Assembly: GCA_037893245.1 (NCBI GenBank)
Contig: JBAIAA010000117.1
Location: forward strand, 2,852,001 to 2,916,000
Reading direction: 5' to 3'
Length of the DNA stretch: 64,000 nucleotides
Origin: Crossaster papposus
Taxonomy: Eukaryota; Echinodermata; Asteroidea; Velatida; Solasteridae
Shown: piece by piece, positions 12,180 to 22,380 of the stretch
How positions within the stretch are numbered: the first letter of the stretch is position 1
How the letters are laid out: every line of letters starts with the position of its first letter
Notes under the pieces: model-generated
Databases searched by the model: none
What the model was told of the DNA's origin: nothing
The model's input: only the letters and a program-made list of their open reading frames with translations
Program-made: the position numbers and the translations under genes

Positions 12180-12475
12180 TTTCCTACATGTGACATGAAT
12201 CCTCCAATATCCTGTGACTCCAAAATCCTCCAGTGTTTAATACTGGGGACCAGTGCCTGAATCCTACAAAATCCTCCAGTGGATTTTGGATAAAAGCCCC
12301 AATACCCTCAATCCTCAGAGATTATCCAGCATCACACTGGGCCTGATTACCTGGATCCTCCATATTCCTCCAGGGGCAAAAACCACGAGTAACCTCAATC
12401 CTGCAAAATCCTCTGGTGCTTCAACTTCCAAAGATCCTCAATCGTCCAAAACTCCTGCATTTTGCAAATAGGATT
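12180..12475. repeat. AATCCTCCA-rich degenerate tandem repeat
   Basis: Variants of ATCCTCCA, ATCCTCAA and AAAATCCTCCAGTG recur about a dozen times. The same word, in both orientations, fills the piggyBac-like element at 20726-21190, which ties the two together as one family. Confidence 0.6.
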
Positions 12476-12543
12476 TTAAAGGATTAGTTACACAATAATA
12501 ACAACTGAAGCGGGTTAGTCCGGGAGCCCAGCCAGGTTTAATC

Positions 12544-13155
12544 TAGCCTTTTGACAAGGCCTCGTGACTCTGGCTAAGCGGCTGAGATGAGTCTAGATAA
12601 CTGGGGTGAACGCCTTTTGCAATGTAGGTTTCACTGCTCGCATGAATTATTCATAGATACATATTAGCATGCCAATACGCCCAATCAGAACGTCGATCTC
12701 CCAGTTGGCTTCGTTCGTGATTCGTTCAATATCAAAGCATGTAAGGAAAGGTAAAAAAACGTAAATAAATGTTGCTTCTGAGTTGAATATATGAATGATA
12801 AATACAAGATATCACATTTAAATCTATTTTACATGCAAAATTGCAATAAATTAGGAAGCAACTAATAATTTGAGCTAAATATTGTAAGTGACATGATTGG
12901 ACATTCCCTGTTTGTAAAATGAACTAGTCCACCTCAAATATAAGCTGACGTCACGCAGAGATACGTTCGCTGATTGGACGCTACCATTTCGGTAGCGATT
13001 CCAGTTGGAAACAAAGGTTAACATAAGAAATACAAACCAGATTGATAAAGGCCACTTGTCTGGGCAATTCGCACTGGCGTTCACTCAGGTTTTCGCGATT
13101 AGTCTCTTTTTAGTCGCTCGGCCTCTATCAGACATGTGGCCTTGTTTAAAGGCTA
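12544..13155. mobile_element. MITE copy 2, 9-bp target duplication
   Basis: Same family as the element at 10991-11629 and nearly collinear with it, lacking about 25 bp near the left end (the GCGACCGAGTGACGAATGTC segment). GGTTTAATC flanks it on both sides (12535-12543 and 13156-13164). The two copies with independent target duplications establish the element's termini. Confidence 0.87.
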
Positions 13156-13216
13156 GGTTTAATCATAATTTTGAGTGCAAAAGGTTTGAAGCGTGGGATA
13201 TGTTGGGGTGACTGGG

Positions 13217-14073
13217 ACAACTGCAAAATGGGTTTTCTTAAGTTTGGCGAGTGGTGCGTTGGGTGGGGGGAGCCCCTGACAGACCCCCAAAATTAGATTT
13301 AATCATAATCTTGAGTGCAAACATAATTTCTTCATGAGTCGAAAGTTTATCGTGTACTGAATAGGATTTGTATACTTAAGAACAATATAATTGGTGCTAA
13401 GTACACTTAAGAAGGTCTTTAATTAGTGCTAATTACACGTTTAATCATAATCAGGGATGGCACCACTTGAAACTTTCTTAAGTGGCAGATTTTGATCCAG
13501 TAAGGTGTCAGCTACACATTGACACTTGTTTTATTCTTGCACTCGAAATTATTATTAAACGTGTAATTAGCACTAATTACAGACCTTCTTAATTAGACTT
13601 TGCACTATATATCATGTTCTTAAGCTTGTGATCAGTGATCGGTCTATTATAACCTGTTTGTATACACATAAATGCAAGTTGCACTCAACGTTATAATTAT
13701 TGGTGTTTAATGACTTATGATGACCTTGACCCTTTCTTAATTAGGGATGGCACCACTTGAAACTTTCTTAAGTGGCGGATTTTGCTCCAGTAAGGTGTCA
13801 GCTACACATTGACACTTGTTTTATCCTTGCACTCAAAATTATGATTAAACGTGTAATTAGCACTAATTAAAGACCTTCTTAAGTGTATTTAGCACCAATT
13901 ATATTGTTCTTAAGTATACAAATCCTATTCAGTACACGATAAACTTTCGACTTGTGAAGAAATTATGTTTGCACTCAAGATTATGATTAAATCTAATTTT
14001 TGGGGGTCTGTCAGGGGCTCCCCCCCACCCAACGCACCACTCGCCAAACTTAAGAAAACCCATTTTGCAGTTG
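13217..14073. repeat. Large foldback element, arms about 235 bp
   Basis: The left arm 13217-13450 and right arm 13838-14073 are reverse complements, from ACAACTGCAAAATGGG inward to TTAATCATAAT. A third partial inverted copy lies at about 13550-13597. The segment starting GGGATGGCACCACTTG is directly repeated at about 13455 and 13745. It is a composite foldback transposon or a duplicated MITE pair; no coding capacity. Confidence 0.85.
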
Positions 14074-14446
14074 TTCGTGGGTGAGCTCACGGCTGGTCCC
14101 TAGCACAGTTCCTGGTCAACTGTGTGTGTCTCCACTGAACCATAATCCAACACATGTATAGTACCACTGGCCAGTCAACCGTACCAAGTCAATCAAACTT
14201 CAACAGTTGGACTTTGGCAGGTTTAGTACTGTTAGGTTTAGTATTGGTGGAGATTTAAAACCAAATTTTTTGAAATTTGGTTTTAATTCCACTATTCGGA
14301 GTCTATTTTGAAAACTGAATATTCGAAACCAACCTAACAAAAAATTAGGCCTTTCATTTTGTTGGACATGTACGTAGCTGAAAGAAAACAACTGCAACAT
14401 CCTCCAATGTGCTTCATGGTCTCTGATTGTAACTTAATTCACTTAC

Positions 14447-14597
14447 TAGTGGTTTCTGTAGCCTGCCCATTTGACTGAGAGTTCCCATCATTTTCCCCCC
14501 ACATTACAGCTCTTGAGTGTTTTGGTAAAGACCCAGTGGTCAGTGAATCCTGCAAACGACACAGTCTATAATCACTTTTTGTTGGCATGATTGTGAG
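14447..14597 (-). CDS. Putative internal exon near the SET exon
   Basis: An open segment bounded by a possible acceptor (CATCCAG) at 14597 and a good donor (GTAAGTG) after 14447, encoding about 50 residues beginning LTIMPTKSDYRLCRLQD. Its phase would follow the SET exon at 15715-15917, which ends in phase 0. I do not recognise the sequence; the link to the SET exon is inference from strand and phase only. Confidence 0.35.
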
Positions 14598-14857
14598 CTG
14601 GATGGGAACATCCAGTGAAATCAACTAATCGGTATTCGGTTTAAAAAAAATAGGAAAACCGGATTTTGAAACCTCTGATTTCTCCCACCAGTAGGTTAGT
14701 ACCGGTAATTACTGAACCTGTGTGCAGTTGTTGAAGTTTGTTAGGTTTGGTATGCTTTCTAGTGCGAGAGCCTAGGAGGTTAGGGTTAATATATTTAAAT
14801 TAATTGATTTGGCCATTGGTACATTCTGGAGCATTTCATTCAGAGCTCATTTCATTC

Positions 14858-14902
14858 TCTTTGCCAGAATTGCAGCAGGAGCAACCACTCAGAGCTGCCA
14901 AC
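14858..14902 (+). pseudogene. Orphan sliver of zinc-finger gene C terminus
   Basis: CTCTTTGCCAGAATTGCAGC and the following ~15 bases are repeated almost exactly at 15370-15402, where they code LFARIAAGATT in the larger fragment. Here the copy stands alone without an open frame. It is evidence of a second, broken copy of the same gene end. Confidence 0.6.
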
Positions 14903-15155
14903 TCGTAAAGATGTTCTGTATAAAATTCACCAAAAATATAGAAGTATGGATTTTGTAAAATCCAGTCATAATATTCAGGAAAGCAACTTTTCTACATAAA
15001 CAAAAATCTATTCGTAAAAAAACACACCTCATATTACCACGCATCGTCTTGTTTCATGTCGTGGCACTACCGTGAAATCTTGTGCATCCGCTGTTGATGA
15101 TTACACCAAACAGATTTCAAGTAAGAAGCCTGTCCATGATGAGGTGTTTCAATCC

Positions 15156-15225
15156 TTAACCCTAACTCCATAGGGTGTGTGCAAATTCCTATTGAAATTG
15201 GAGGATTCAGGAATGTTAGGGTTAA
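15156..15225. mobile_element. Tiny piggyBac-like MITE, 62 bp plus TTAA
   Basis: TTAA at 15156-15159 and 15222-15225 flank CCCTAACTCC...GGAATGTTAGGG. This is the minimum form of the TTAA/CCCTAAC family seen at 20726-21190. It abuts the start of the zinc-finger gene fragment, so its arrival may mark the break point of that gene copy. Confidence 0.55.
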
Positions 15226-15434
15226 CATCACCAGAAAAAGTTTCTGTGCAAAGGATGAACATTTTGATGGTGAGAGGGAAGAGGGGTAGAGGAGTACCTA
15301 TTCTTATTCCAGAGAACATCAAAGAAAGTATGGACATCCTAGCATCACATAACAAGGAGAAAACTTTCCTCTTTGCCAGAATTGCAGCAGGAGCAACCAC
15401 TCCAATGCGGGCATGTCAAGTTAGTGACATTTAG
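15226..15434 (+). pseudogene. C-terminal fragment of zinc-finger gene family
   Basis: The frame reads PEKVSVQRMNILMVRGKRGRG, then VPILIPENIKESMDIL and FLFARIAAGATT, ending at 15434. The pattern 'GKRGR-VPvL..e....ldlL...FlFA' is what I remember at the C terminus of large uncharacterised C2H2 proteins of corals, molluscs and deuterostomes, of which 18604-19665 is another broken copy. The DNA at 15229-15268 matches 19620-19659 at about 37 of 40 positions. Only this end survives here. Confidence 0.55.
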
Positions 15435-15714
15435 TGGCCATATTTGTCCCCCTACATGACACACAGTCGTACCTTCCATACGTACTGTGTACATTGTACA
15501 TCCCATAGGGTTTGTGTACATGTACTTTTTTTAACACCTCCATAGGATTTGTACACAAATGCACTTTGTGCGATGCACTTTGTGAGAGTGTTTCTGTGGT
15601 TGTTGGCACTGAAGTGTTGATTTTTGTTGACGTCACAAATTAATCGCGATATATTATTGGCAACTGCTTTGACTATTAATTGAAACGTTCCACCAAAAAA
15701 CTATGTTATCTTAC

Positions 15715-15917
15715 CTTCTTGTTCCATGGCAAATCCTTTTCAGGCACTCCGTAATCATCAAGCACTTCTTCTTCTAATTTAATGGGTCTGAGAGCAAACA
15801 AGCACAGCGTTGAAACACCATCAATTGTAACCACTTTCATTGCAGCATTTCTCTCTCCCTTATTCCCGTGGTTAACAAGGCGTCCAAGTGTGAGGCCTCT
15901 TTTTGGTTCATCAGTTC
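15715..15917 (-). CDS. SET-domain exon, KMT5A-like
   Basis: An exon with acceptor TTGATAG and donor GTAAGATAAC encodes the C-terminal part of a SET domain: TLGRLVNHGNKGERNAAMKV, then STLCLFALRPIKLEEEVLDDYG and LPWNKK. In SET methyltransferases the RLxNHS and (Y)DYG motifs bind S-adenosylmethionine and the substrate lysine. Here the NHS serine is Gly and the usual Tyr before DYG is Asp, changes that could impair activity. It resembles KMT5A-like proteins. Upstream exons were not found, so this is a partial gene, a remnant or one exon of a gene with long introns. Confidence 0.65.
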
Positions 15918-16379
15918 TATCAAAACTAAAAAGGGTAAAGTTTCTTAGTTTTATTTTCATTGAATGGCAGCCAAAATGATAATTTATTAGGCCAAACAAA
16001 ATCAATTGTGTGTGTACGATAACGTCTTGGAAACAAAATCCAGGCAGGTAGGTAGGGAAATAATTATATTTTGTCTTGTTTTCAGTCCAATTTCAAGTGT
16101 GGAAAATGGTTACTAGCAAAATGGCAATACAAAGTCTGAGGTTGGCAATTTAACCACCAAATATCCAAGTCGGGTCGCGTTCCTGAACACAAATTATTTT
16201 ATTTGGCCTTATGACGAACAAATTAAGTTCTCCAATTGTAATACATTTCAATGTTGGTGACGAGTGCACCTCAACATTGCCATATTTTTTTCCCACTACA
16301 AAAAACTGAGGAGTCGGTGGAGGGGAGAGAGATAATTCAAAGGCCCATCCCCCTTCCGCCCTGTTACAACTGATACTTA

Positions 16380-16510
16380 GTAACCAACGGATAATGTACC
16401 ACCAACCGATAATGTCACACAAATTGACCGATACTGTATCACTAACCGATAATGTAACAAAGAATTGACCGATAGTGTAGTAAAATGTACTACACTATCG
16501 GTGAATTTCT
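16380..16510. repeat. ACCGATAATGT repeats and a 15-bp hairpin
   Basis: ACCGATA(A/C/G)TGTA-like words occur at about 16386, 16403, 16428, 16447 and 16468. The last forms a perfect inverted repeat, ACCGATAGTGTAGTA with its complement and a 5-nt loop (about 16468-16502). The word CACCGATAGTGTA recurs once at about 23716, in the outer end of another inverted-repeat element. Confidence 0.6.
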
Positions 16511-17978
16511 GTTACATTAGCATAAGTTAGTTTCTAGCACAGTCAGTCCGCAGTACCAGCGATAATGAGGTCAAAGCACGCGATTTATTTGCAGCGCCAC
16601 GCACACAGTTCGGTCGCGAGACTTGCGTGTGATTTTTCGAGAGTTCACTTTCTTTCTTTCCTACACGTTCTAAAATGCGATACAGCTGACGGCCAAGATG
16701 GCGTGGCAAGTTTCTTGCGCGATTCTTTCCGAGTAGAATCATATAAAATTCGTCTAATATAACTTGTTTTTTTCACCGATTTATACTACCTGCAAAAGGG
16801 ATATAGTATCAGGAGTGATTTTGGCAGGTATTTTGGTAGGTGTGCCCTGACCCAGGAAGAAAAAAAAATGGAATTTGTCTGGGTTTTTGGAAAGATGCAA
16901 GCACATGCTTTCGTTTGATATAGGTTTTTTTTATGAAACATTCTTTTGCGCGAGATTTCAATTCTTTCCGAGGAAATTTCCCAGTATGTGTGCATATCAG
17001 TACATAATTGTGCATGTGGTTTGTGTGGTTGATTGTGTAGTTACGGGCCCCTCTTTAATTTGGATCCAATTCGAGTGACTGAAGGGTGTTTTTTTTATCC
17101 AAAAGGACTTTATAAAACTATTAATTATTATACTTCTCTCAACTGTAATGACACATTAAAAAAATGTTGTAAATTTTCTTAGACTTAGAGTTTTGCAGTA
17201 GGTGTCTTGCATATCAACACAGTTTTTAGTCAGAACGCAGTGCACACAAAAATTGTTTACAAAATTACGGGGACCGTGAATACACAATTGTCTTTATGTG
17301 CACCAACAACAATCCATACTAGCGATTTTAGTTAACATTTTTTTTAGTCTTTTCCTCAACTATTCTCGATCATTTGTTTCCGCAAAAATTTCCGCAATTC
17401 AAAACGGATGACTGATAAACATGCCACGACAACTCGGAGCGAGGCCGAGAATATCTGTCAGCCACCGGCTCGCAGCTGGCACCTCGTGGGCATGCTGCCC
17501 ACGGACTGTCTGCATAAGTTGATTTTATGCCCAACCTATTTTAAAATTATTCAAATTATTTTACATTTTATTTTACATTATTTTACATTACTGTTAATCT
17601 ATTTATGTATTTATTTACTTTCTTTGGGGTGTGCCTTAATATAGAATACCTCATGCCAATTAAGTTGTGTTAATGTCAAAAACTTAACATTATTACAAGG
17701 TGTTTATTTTTGCAGTTTTGCAAAATAACTAAAACAGGTAGCTTTTTATTCAATACGGGTTTAAGAAAAATGTGTTCTTGAAGGTTACAGTGAATAATAT
17801 ATTCTCCAGGTTTATTGTACACATGCATCCATATTTTGAAAATAAATTGAAAGAGTTTGAATGCCCGCCTTATCCAACTAACTAAAAAACACAGATCCCC
17901 TCCCCCCCCAAAAAAAAAAAAAACACTTGCCACATAGCCATGATCTACACTCTCTCACAGACACATGTTAATTTGTTA
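16511..17978. other. Gap without recognised gene
   Basis: Contains a CCAAGATGGCG motif near 16695 (YY1-like), a short palindrome CGTGGGCATGCTGCCCACG near 17484 and AT-rich TTTTACATTA runs at 17555-17595. No coding exon, RNA gene or bounded element could be supported. Confidence 0.5.
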
Positions 17979-18312
17979 GGCCAAATAAAAAACAAACATG
18001 TTTAGCGTCCTGCCTTTTTAAAAAGGAGGAGGAGGAGGGCCTTTTTTTTTTTTTTTTTTTTCTTCAAAATTTTGCAAGCTGGCTGCCAGTTTGGTTTTTT
18101 AATGGCTGCCACTAGGACTCTGGAAATGACTTATCAGCTTTTTCTGGGCTAGATGCAACAGAAAAAAGGTCTACGACTGGATTCTACGACTTTTTTGCTA
18201 AAAGATATAGAATTGTCTTATTTGAAGAAGAAAAAAAAGAGAAAAAAAAGCAGGCGGCCTCCAAAAAGGAAGCGGGCGGGGACGCTAAACATGTTTGTTT
18301 TTTTGTTTGGCC
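17979..18312. mobile_element. GGCC-ended MITE, about 334 bp
   Basis: GGCCAAATAAAAAACAAAC followed by ATGTTTAGCGTCC on the left matches the reverse complement of the right end (GGACGCTAAACAT then GTTTGTTTTTTTGTTTGGCC). The inverted ends exceed 30 bp. Internal T runs and A-rich stretches; no coding content. Confidence 0.75.
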
Positions 18313-18420
18313 AAATGCACACCATTTCAAAACTTACTCAAACACAAACTCATATTAATTTTGTTAATGAAGAACAAAACATTAGATATCAAAAATACGG
18401 GTCATATACATGTACCAACA

Positions 18421-18485
18421 GATCTTCACATTTACCTTGGTTGTAAAAAATGTCTTCATCAAGGAGCAGAACAGCTTCGTTGATC
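18421..18485 (+). pseudogene. Duplicated sliver of the zinc-finger gene
   Basis: CCTTGGTTGTAAAAAATGTC and the next ~25 bases (ATCAAGGAGCAGAACAG) match 19364-19403 inside the pseudogene below at almost every base. The sliver is out of order, upstream of the gene's own zinc finger, so the locus has been rearranged. Confidence 0.65.
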
Positions 18486-18603
18486 AAAAATGAAAAATGT
18501 GAAATAAACATTGTCAGTGATGAAGATGATGACAGCTGCAGTCATACGTCGTCTGAAAGTCTTCATGGGGACGAGGGTGAACAAAATTTGTTAACAAATT
18601 AAG

Positions 18604-19665
18604 CCACAAATACTCGTATTGTCTGTTTTGTGAAAAGCGACAGAAAAAACTGCCACGGCATTGTTGTCGCAAGCATCATGAAGAGGCAATTGTTGCTGAG
18701 GTGATGGCAGTTCCTAAGGAAAACAAACATCAGAGGCGAATGGAATGGCTTTACATACGGAATTTAGGTAACCACGAACATAATTTACGTGTTCACAATG
18801 GTGAGTCCAATGACCTCATTGTTAGAAAACGCCCTGCATCTGGCAAACGGAATAAAGAGGCACTCATCACAGACTACGTGCCATGCAGTAGCTGTTTGGG
18901 TTATTTCTATAGAAACTCCGTCTGGTTACATAGGAAAATCTGTCCAAAATTACAGGATAAGGCTTCATCAGGAGCTGGTACAAAGCAGGTAGAATGCTAA
19001 TACCACCAAAGTGTGACATGTCAGGCCAACTAAGACAAGTAGTTCTTAACATGATTCCTGATAAAATATCGTTGATTGCAAAAAATGATACAGAAATACT
19101 TAAAGTAGGGGAAAATGTCCTGAACAAGAGCAACTCGTCACGCAAGGTAGATAAGGCACGTGAAAAAATGAGGATTTTGGGCAAAGTTCTTTTCAATGCC
19201 CGAATTCTTGATTCCGAAATCAGACAAGCAAGGGATATCATCAAGCCAACTTTCTTTGATGTTGCTGTCCAGTGTGCACGTGTTGTTTCAGGATATGATC
19301 AGGTCAAGGGTGTGCACAACTCTTACTCTACTGCTCTAAAAGTAGGTTTTGCCCTTATTGATCTGGCCTTGGTTGTGAAAAATGTCTTCATCAAGGAGCA
19401 GAACAGAGCAATAATTACTGAAGTAGATAGCTTCCTTCATCTGAGAGAGACTGAACGGAGAATAGATGTCAATGCCTCTGCACATCGCCAAAGGCAAGAG
19501 AGAAGCTAGAAGGCCCCTATAGTCCTTCCACTCACTGAAGATTGAATACTTGAATAGGCGCAAAGAAGAGGTAAAACAGAAGATGACCCAGGCAGGATGT
19601 CTTACATCAACTCTATACTCCAGAAAAGGTTTCTCTGCAAAGGATGAACATTTTGATAGCGAGTT
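18604..19665 (+). pseudogene. C2H2 zinc-finger gene of marine-invertebrate family, broken
   Basis: The frame opens with a zinc finger (YCLFCEKRQKKLPRHC then RKHH at about 18610-18680), continues through EVMAVPKENKHQRR, VPCSSCLGYFYRNSVWLHRK (a second Cys/His group) and the segment from 18994 (MLIPPKCDMSGQLRQVVLNM) to 19505. Similar unnamed proteins are abundant in corals, oysters and deuterostomes; a distant tyrosine-recombinase relation has crossed my mind but I cannot show it. Damage: a frame change between the first and second blocks, a stop at 19507, and a further one-base shift at about 19545 inside the LPLTED/EYLNRR stretch. A jump to C-terminal sequence follows at 19620. It is a pseudogene. 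A GGCC-ended MITE follows at 19767. Confidence 0.7.
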
Positions 19666-19766
19666 AATGACTCGAGTATATTATACACAGCATCTCATGC
19701 AGCCACAATATAGAAAGGGCAGATTTCTTGTCTTAACCCTCCTTGCCAAAATGAGCAAATTGCTTA

Positions 19767-20088
19767 GGCCCCCAAAAAAAGGTTCTGGTTTCTGGTCTGC
19801 GCGCGCGCGTCGCCGTAGCAATGCGCGTCGGCAAAATATGTTTCAATGTAAGACCTTTCAAAACCGCTAAACTGACTGGTTTGACTGGAATCCTGCTGCT
19901 GCACAATTTAAACGTGTTTTTAGAGGGGGTAACGATCTAGTATTTAAGCTTTATGTGGCCTCTCTGGGCTCCCATTATATTCTGCACTAAATTTCGTCGG
20001 GCACTTTTTACAGAGTTTTATGGGGATAGAAAAAAACACTTTTGGGGCAAGCTCCATACCAGAAACCGGAGCTTTTGTTTGTTTGGCC
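19767..20088. mobile_element. GGCC-ended MITE with TTA duplication
   Basis: The left end GGCCCCCAAAAAAAGG followed by TTCTGGTTTCTGG pairs with the right end CCAGAAACCGGAGC...GTTTGGCC. TTA flanks both sides (19764-19766 and 20089-20091). A 3-bp TTA duplication with GG...CC ends is reminiscent of PIF/Harbinger elements, which is a suggestion only. Similar in size and ends to 17979-18312. Confidence 0.65.
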
Positions 20089-20102
20089 TTAGTTCTTTTC
20101 TC

Positions 20103-20112
<10 letters not shown>

Positions 20113-20141
<29 letters not shown>
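20113..20141. repeat. Poly-G tract, about 29 G
   Basis: An uninterrupted run of G following T10. A strong candidate for quadruplex formation and for assembly error. Confidence 0.95.
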
Positions 20142-20144
<3 letters not shown>

Positions 20145-20725
20145 CCCAAATCCCATAAACTTTGTACACGGTTTTTGCACATGTACTTGTAACAGAAAAC
20201 AAAGTCGTATCCCCAGCAAACCTAACATGTAGCCGATTTCACGAAACTTGATGCAATGGCGCAAGGCCCCTTGACCCACAATTTATTGCGTAAGTTGCGC
20301 AACATCTCATCATGCGCAACATTTCTCTTACGATAATTTCACGAACGTTTGATAGTGCGTTAGCCCGCGACTTGCGCCATAAATTAAATTAGGTGGCGTA
20401 AGTGGTGTGTAGCGACTGAAAATCATCTTTTTTACAAGCAAATCGTGATCTTCATGGATCCTGTCATTGCTCAATCTATCAAATTTGATTTGCTACACTC
20501 ACAGCTGTGTTTGTAATAGACAACTATTTTACTCCCGAGAGATTTTTTTTTAAAACATTGCCACACGATTCCGAAAAAACGTACGGTATAACAAAACTAT
20601 TTTTAAAATGGCGGGTGAACATATGGGCTGCAATTCAATGACTGTTTCATGACAGCTCCCATTTTCTGCAGAAACAGCTGTCGGAAACACTATTATTGTC
20701 CTCGTCCTAGATGGTTAAATTATTG
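20142..20725. other. Gap without recognised gene
   Basis: Contains repeated GCGCAA/TTGCGC words (GCGCAAGG, TTGCGCAAC, GCGCAACA) around 20255-20400. The same GCGCAAGT words resume at 21195-21290, on the far side of the piggyBac-like element, which suggests that element split an older repeat. No coding region seen. Confidence 0.5.
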
Positions 20726-21190
20726 TTAACCCTAACACTCCTCAATCCTCAAAAATCCTCATTGCAGTTTGAAGATTTTTGAGGATTGAGGCTGTATGGG
20801 GTTTTAAAAAAATGAGGATTTTTGAGGATTGAGGCACAATGCTGTTTCACAATGTTTCAAGTGTGGAGGATTTTTGAGGATTGAGGCACAATGGGGTTTT
20901 CAAAAAATGAGGATTTTGGAGGAATGAGGCTGTGGGGTTTTCAAAAAATCATAATGAGGATTTTGGAGGATTGACTTTTTTCAATCCCCAGATTCCTCAT
21001 TGCAGTTTTGGGAGGATTAACAAAAAAGAGGATTTTGAGAATTGAGGCACATGATGTTGTTTCAAGTGTGGAGGATTTTTGAGGATTGAGGCTAGATGGC
21101 GTTTAAAAAAAAGGAGGTTTTTTAAAAAATGAGGATTTTGGAGGATTGAGGATGGTTTCTAGCAAAAAGGGCCTAGAGTGTTAGGGTTAA
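20726..21190. mobile_element. piggyBac-like MITE with TTAA flanks
   Basis: TTAACCCTAACACTC at the left and its exact reverse complement GAGTGTTAGGGTTAA at the right. TTAA duplication and CCC(T/Y)-starting ends are the hallmark of piggyBac-type transposition. The interior is made of degenerate GAGGATTTTTGAGGATTGAG repeats, about a dozen. Non-autonomous. Confidence 0.75.
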
Positions 21191-21328
21191 TGTTGCACAG
21201 TTACGCCAATTTTCGTAAGTTTATTGCGCAGCTATGCAATAAACTTGTGGCGCAAGTCTTACGTATTGTGTAAGCTACGCACTTTTTCGGCTGCTGTAGT
21301 GGAGACTACCTTTTCTTTGGAGACCCTA

Positions 21329-21350
21329 TACATGTACATGTACATGTACA
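21329..21350. repeat. (TACATG)n microsatellite
   Basis: ACATGTACATGTACATGTAC. The same hexamer is sprinkled throughout the window (for example near 5370 and 22634), a habit of several marine deuterostome genomes. Confidence 0.85.
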
Positions 21351-21584
21351 GTGTATCTCCCTAATATAAGTCTGATTACCGGTAGGTTCATACTTGATAT
21401 TGGGTAGACCGGGATGTGTTATACCGGTATATGAAAATTGAGGTGATGTCAGGATTTTATACGATTTGATATGAATTATGAAGTTTTTGAACCTAAAGGC
21501 GATATCTCATGATACCGGTAATAAATTCAAAATTCTTTTTGTATAACAAATTTACAAGGTCTGTTAGGTACTGGTACATGTAAT

Positions 21585-21770
21585 AGATAGTTCCACCAAC
21601 AAATAAAACATCGGATGACGGTCATGATGACGTCATCAAAAATGCGATTTTCTAAAACACATACAAGAATTGATCCAATTGTCATGAAACTTGGTGGATC
21701 GTTTAGATAGTCACACTTATCCGAAGTGACATCATGATGACGTCATCAATTAAATTTTATTATTTTTACA
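21585..21770. repeat. Repeat with two TGATGACGTCATCA palindromes
   Basis: The 14-bp perfect palindrome occurs at 21625-21638 and 21735-21748 in similar surroundings (CATGATGACGTCATCAA). The core TGACGTCA is the CRE consensus bound by CREB/ATF proteins. Its surroundings look like dispersed repeat DNA, so function is not implied. Confidence 0.6.
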
Positions 21771-22254
21771 ACCCAAACCCCATGTTGTACATAGTGCTGC
21801 AGCCAAACCGAACTAAAAATAGCCTTCCGAACCGAACCCTAACCAAACTGAACTAAAATGGTACACATGTAGGTTCGGAAATTCGGAAGTTGTATGATAC
21901 TAATAGTAATAGAGCTAGAAATGTGTGCGACTGCATGCTGCTGATAATGATATGCAAGGTCGAGCCGGGGTCACCGCGCGCCGTATTCATATGCAGATAT
22001 TATTTTGAAAGACCACATATCAACGACATGAAAGCAAATTACGTGTACCGAGGCAGCTTGCAGAATTCAGCTGGAAATTTCACTTTTCATCCGAATCGTA
22101 AGTAAACCTTAGTATGTACATGTATGTACCACAATCTTAATCGTTGATGTGTACTTGTATCTCAGATGGCTTATCGAGTAATTTGGTGGCCGTTTTGAGG
22201 GTGATATCTGATGTTTCTTTGGGCAAACATTTTGGCAAAGTGGCATTTTGATTT

Positions 22255-22380
22255 AAATGTGAAGGGACCCATGCGAACTCCCTAGGACCCTACTATCACC
22301 AGATCATGTCCAGATGTTAAAAAAGCGATAAGTAAGGTCCTAGTTACTCGGACTAATGCCATGCCTGGTCAATCAAGTTT
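22255..22380. repeat. Dispersed repeat, copy also at 23860-24020
   Basis: ACCCTACTATCACCAGAT, then ATGTCCAGATGTTAAAAAAGCGATAA and TTACTCGGACTA recur at 23880-24010 (CCTAATATCACCAGACC; GTCCAAATGTTAAAAAAGCG). In the second location parts of the unit are tandemly doubled. Unknown family. Outside these repeats, 21771-23463 holds nothing I can call a gene. Confidence 0.6.

Larger units (their letters stand above)
12156..14789. mobile_element. Possible composite piggyBac-like element
   Basis: TTAACCCTAACTCCC at 12156 faces GGAGGTTAGGGTTAA ending at 14789, so a TTAA-flanked CCCTAAC inverted repeat brackets 2.6 kb. The same end sequence occurs on two shorter elements (15156-15225 and 20726-21190). 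No transposase is visible. The interior contains a MITE and a foldback, probably nested later. The two ends may instead belong to separate broken elements. Confidence 0.35.

Noticed and set aside
12253-12471. Short plus-strand frame
   Set aside because: It translates the AATCCTC degenerate repeat of a MITE-like element.
18153-18446. Lys-rich plus-strand frame as a gene
   Set aside because: It runs through the right inverted end of a MITE and A-rich sequence; no conserved motif.
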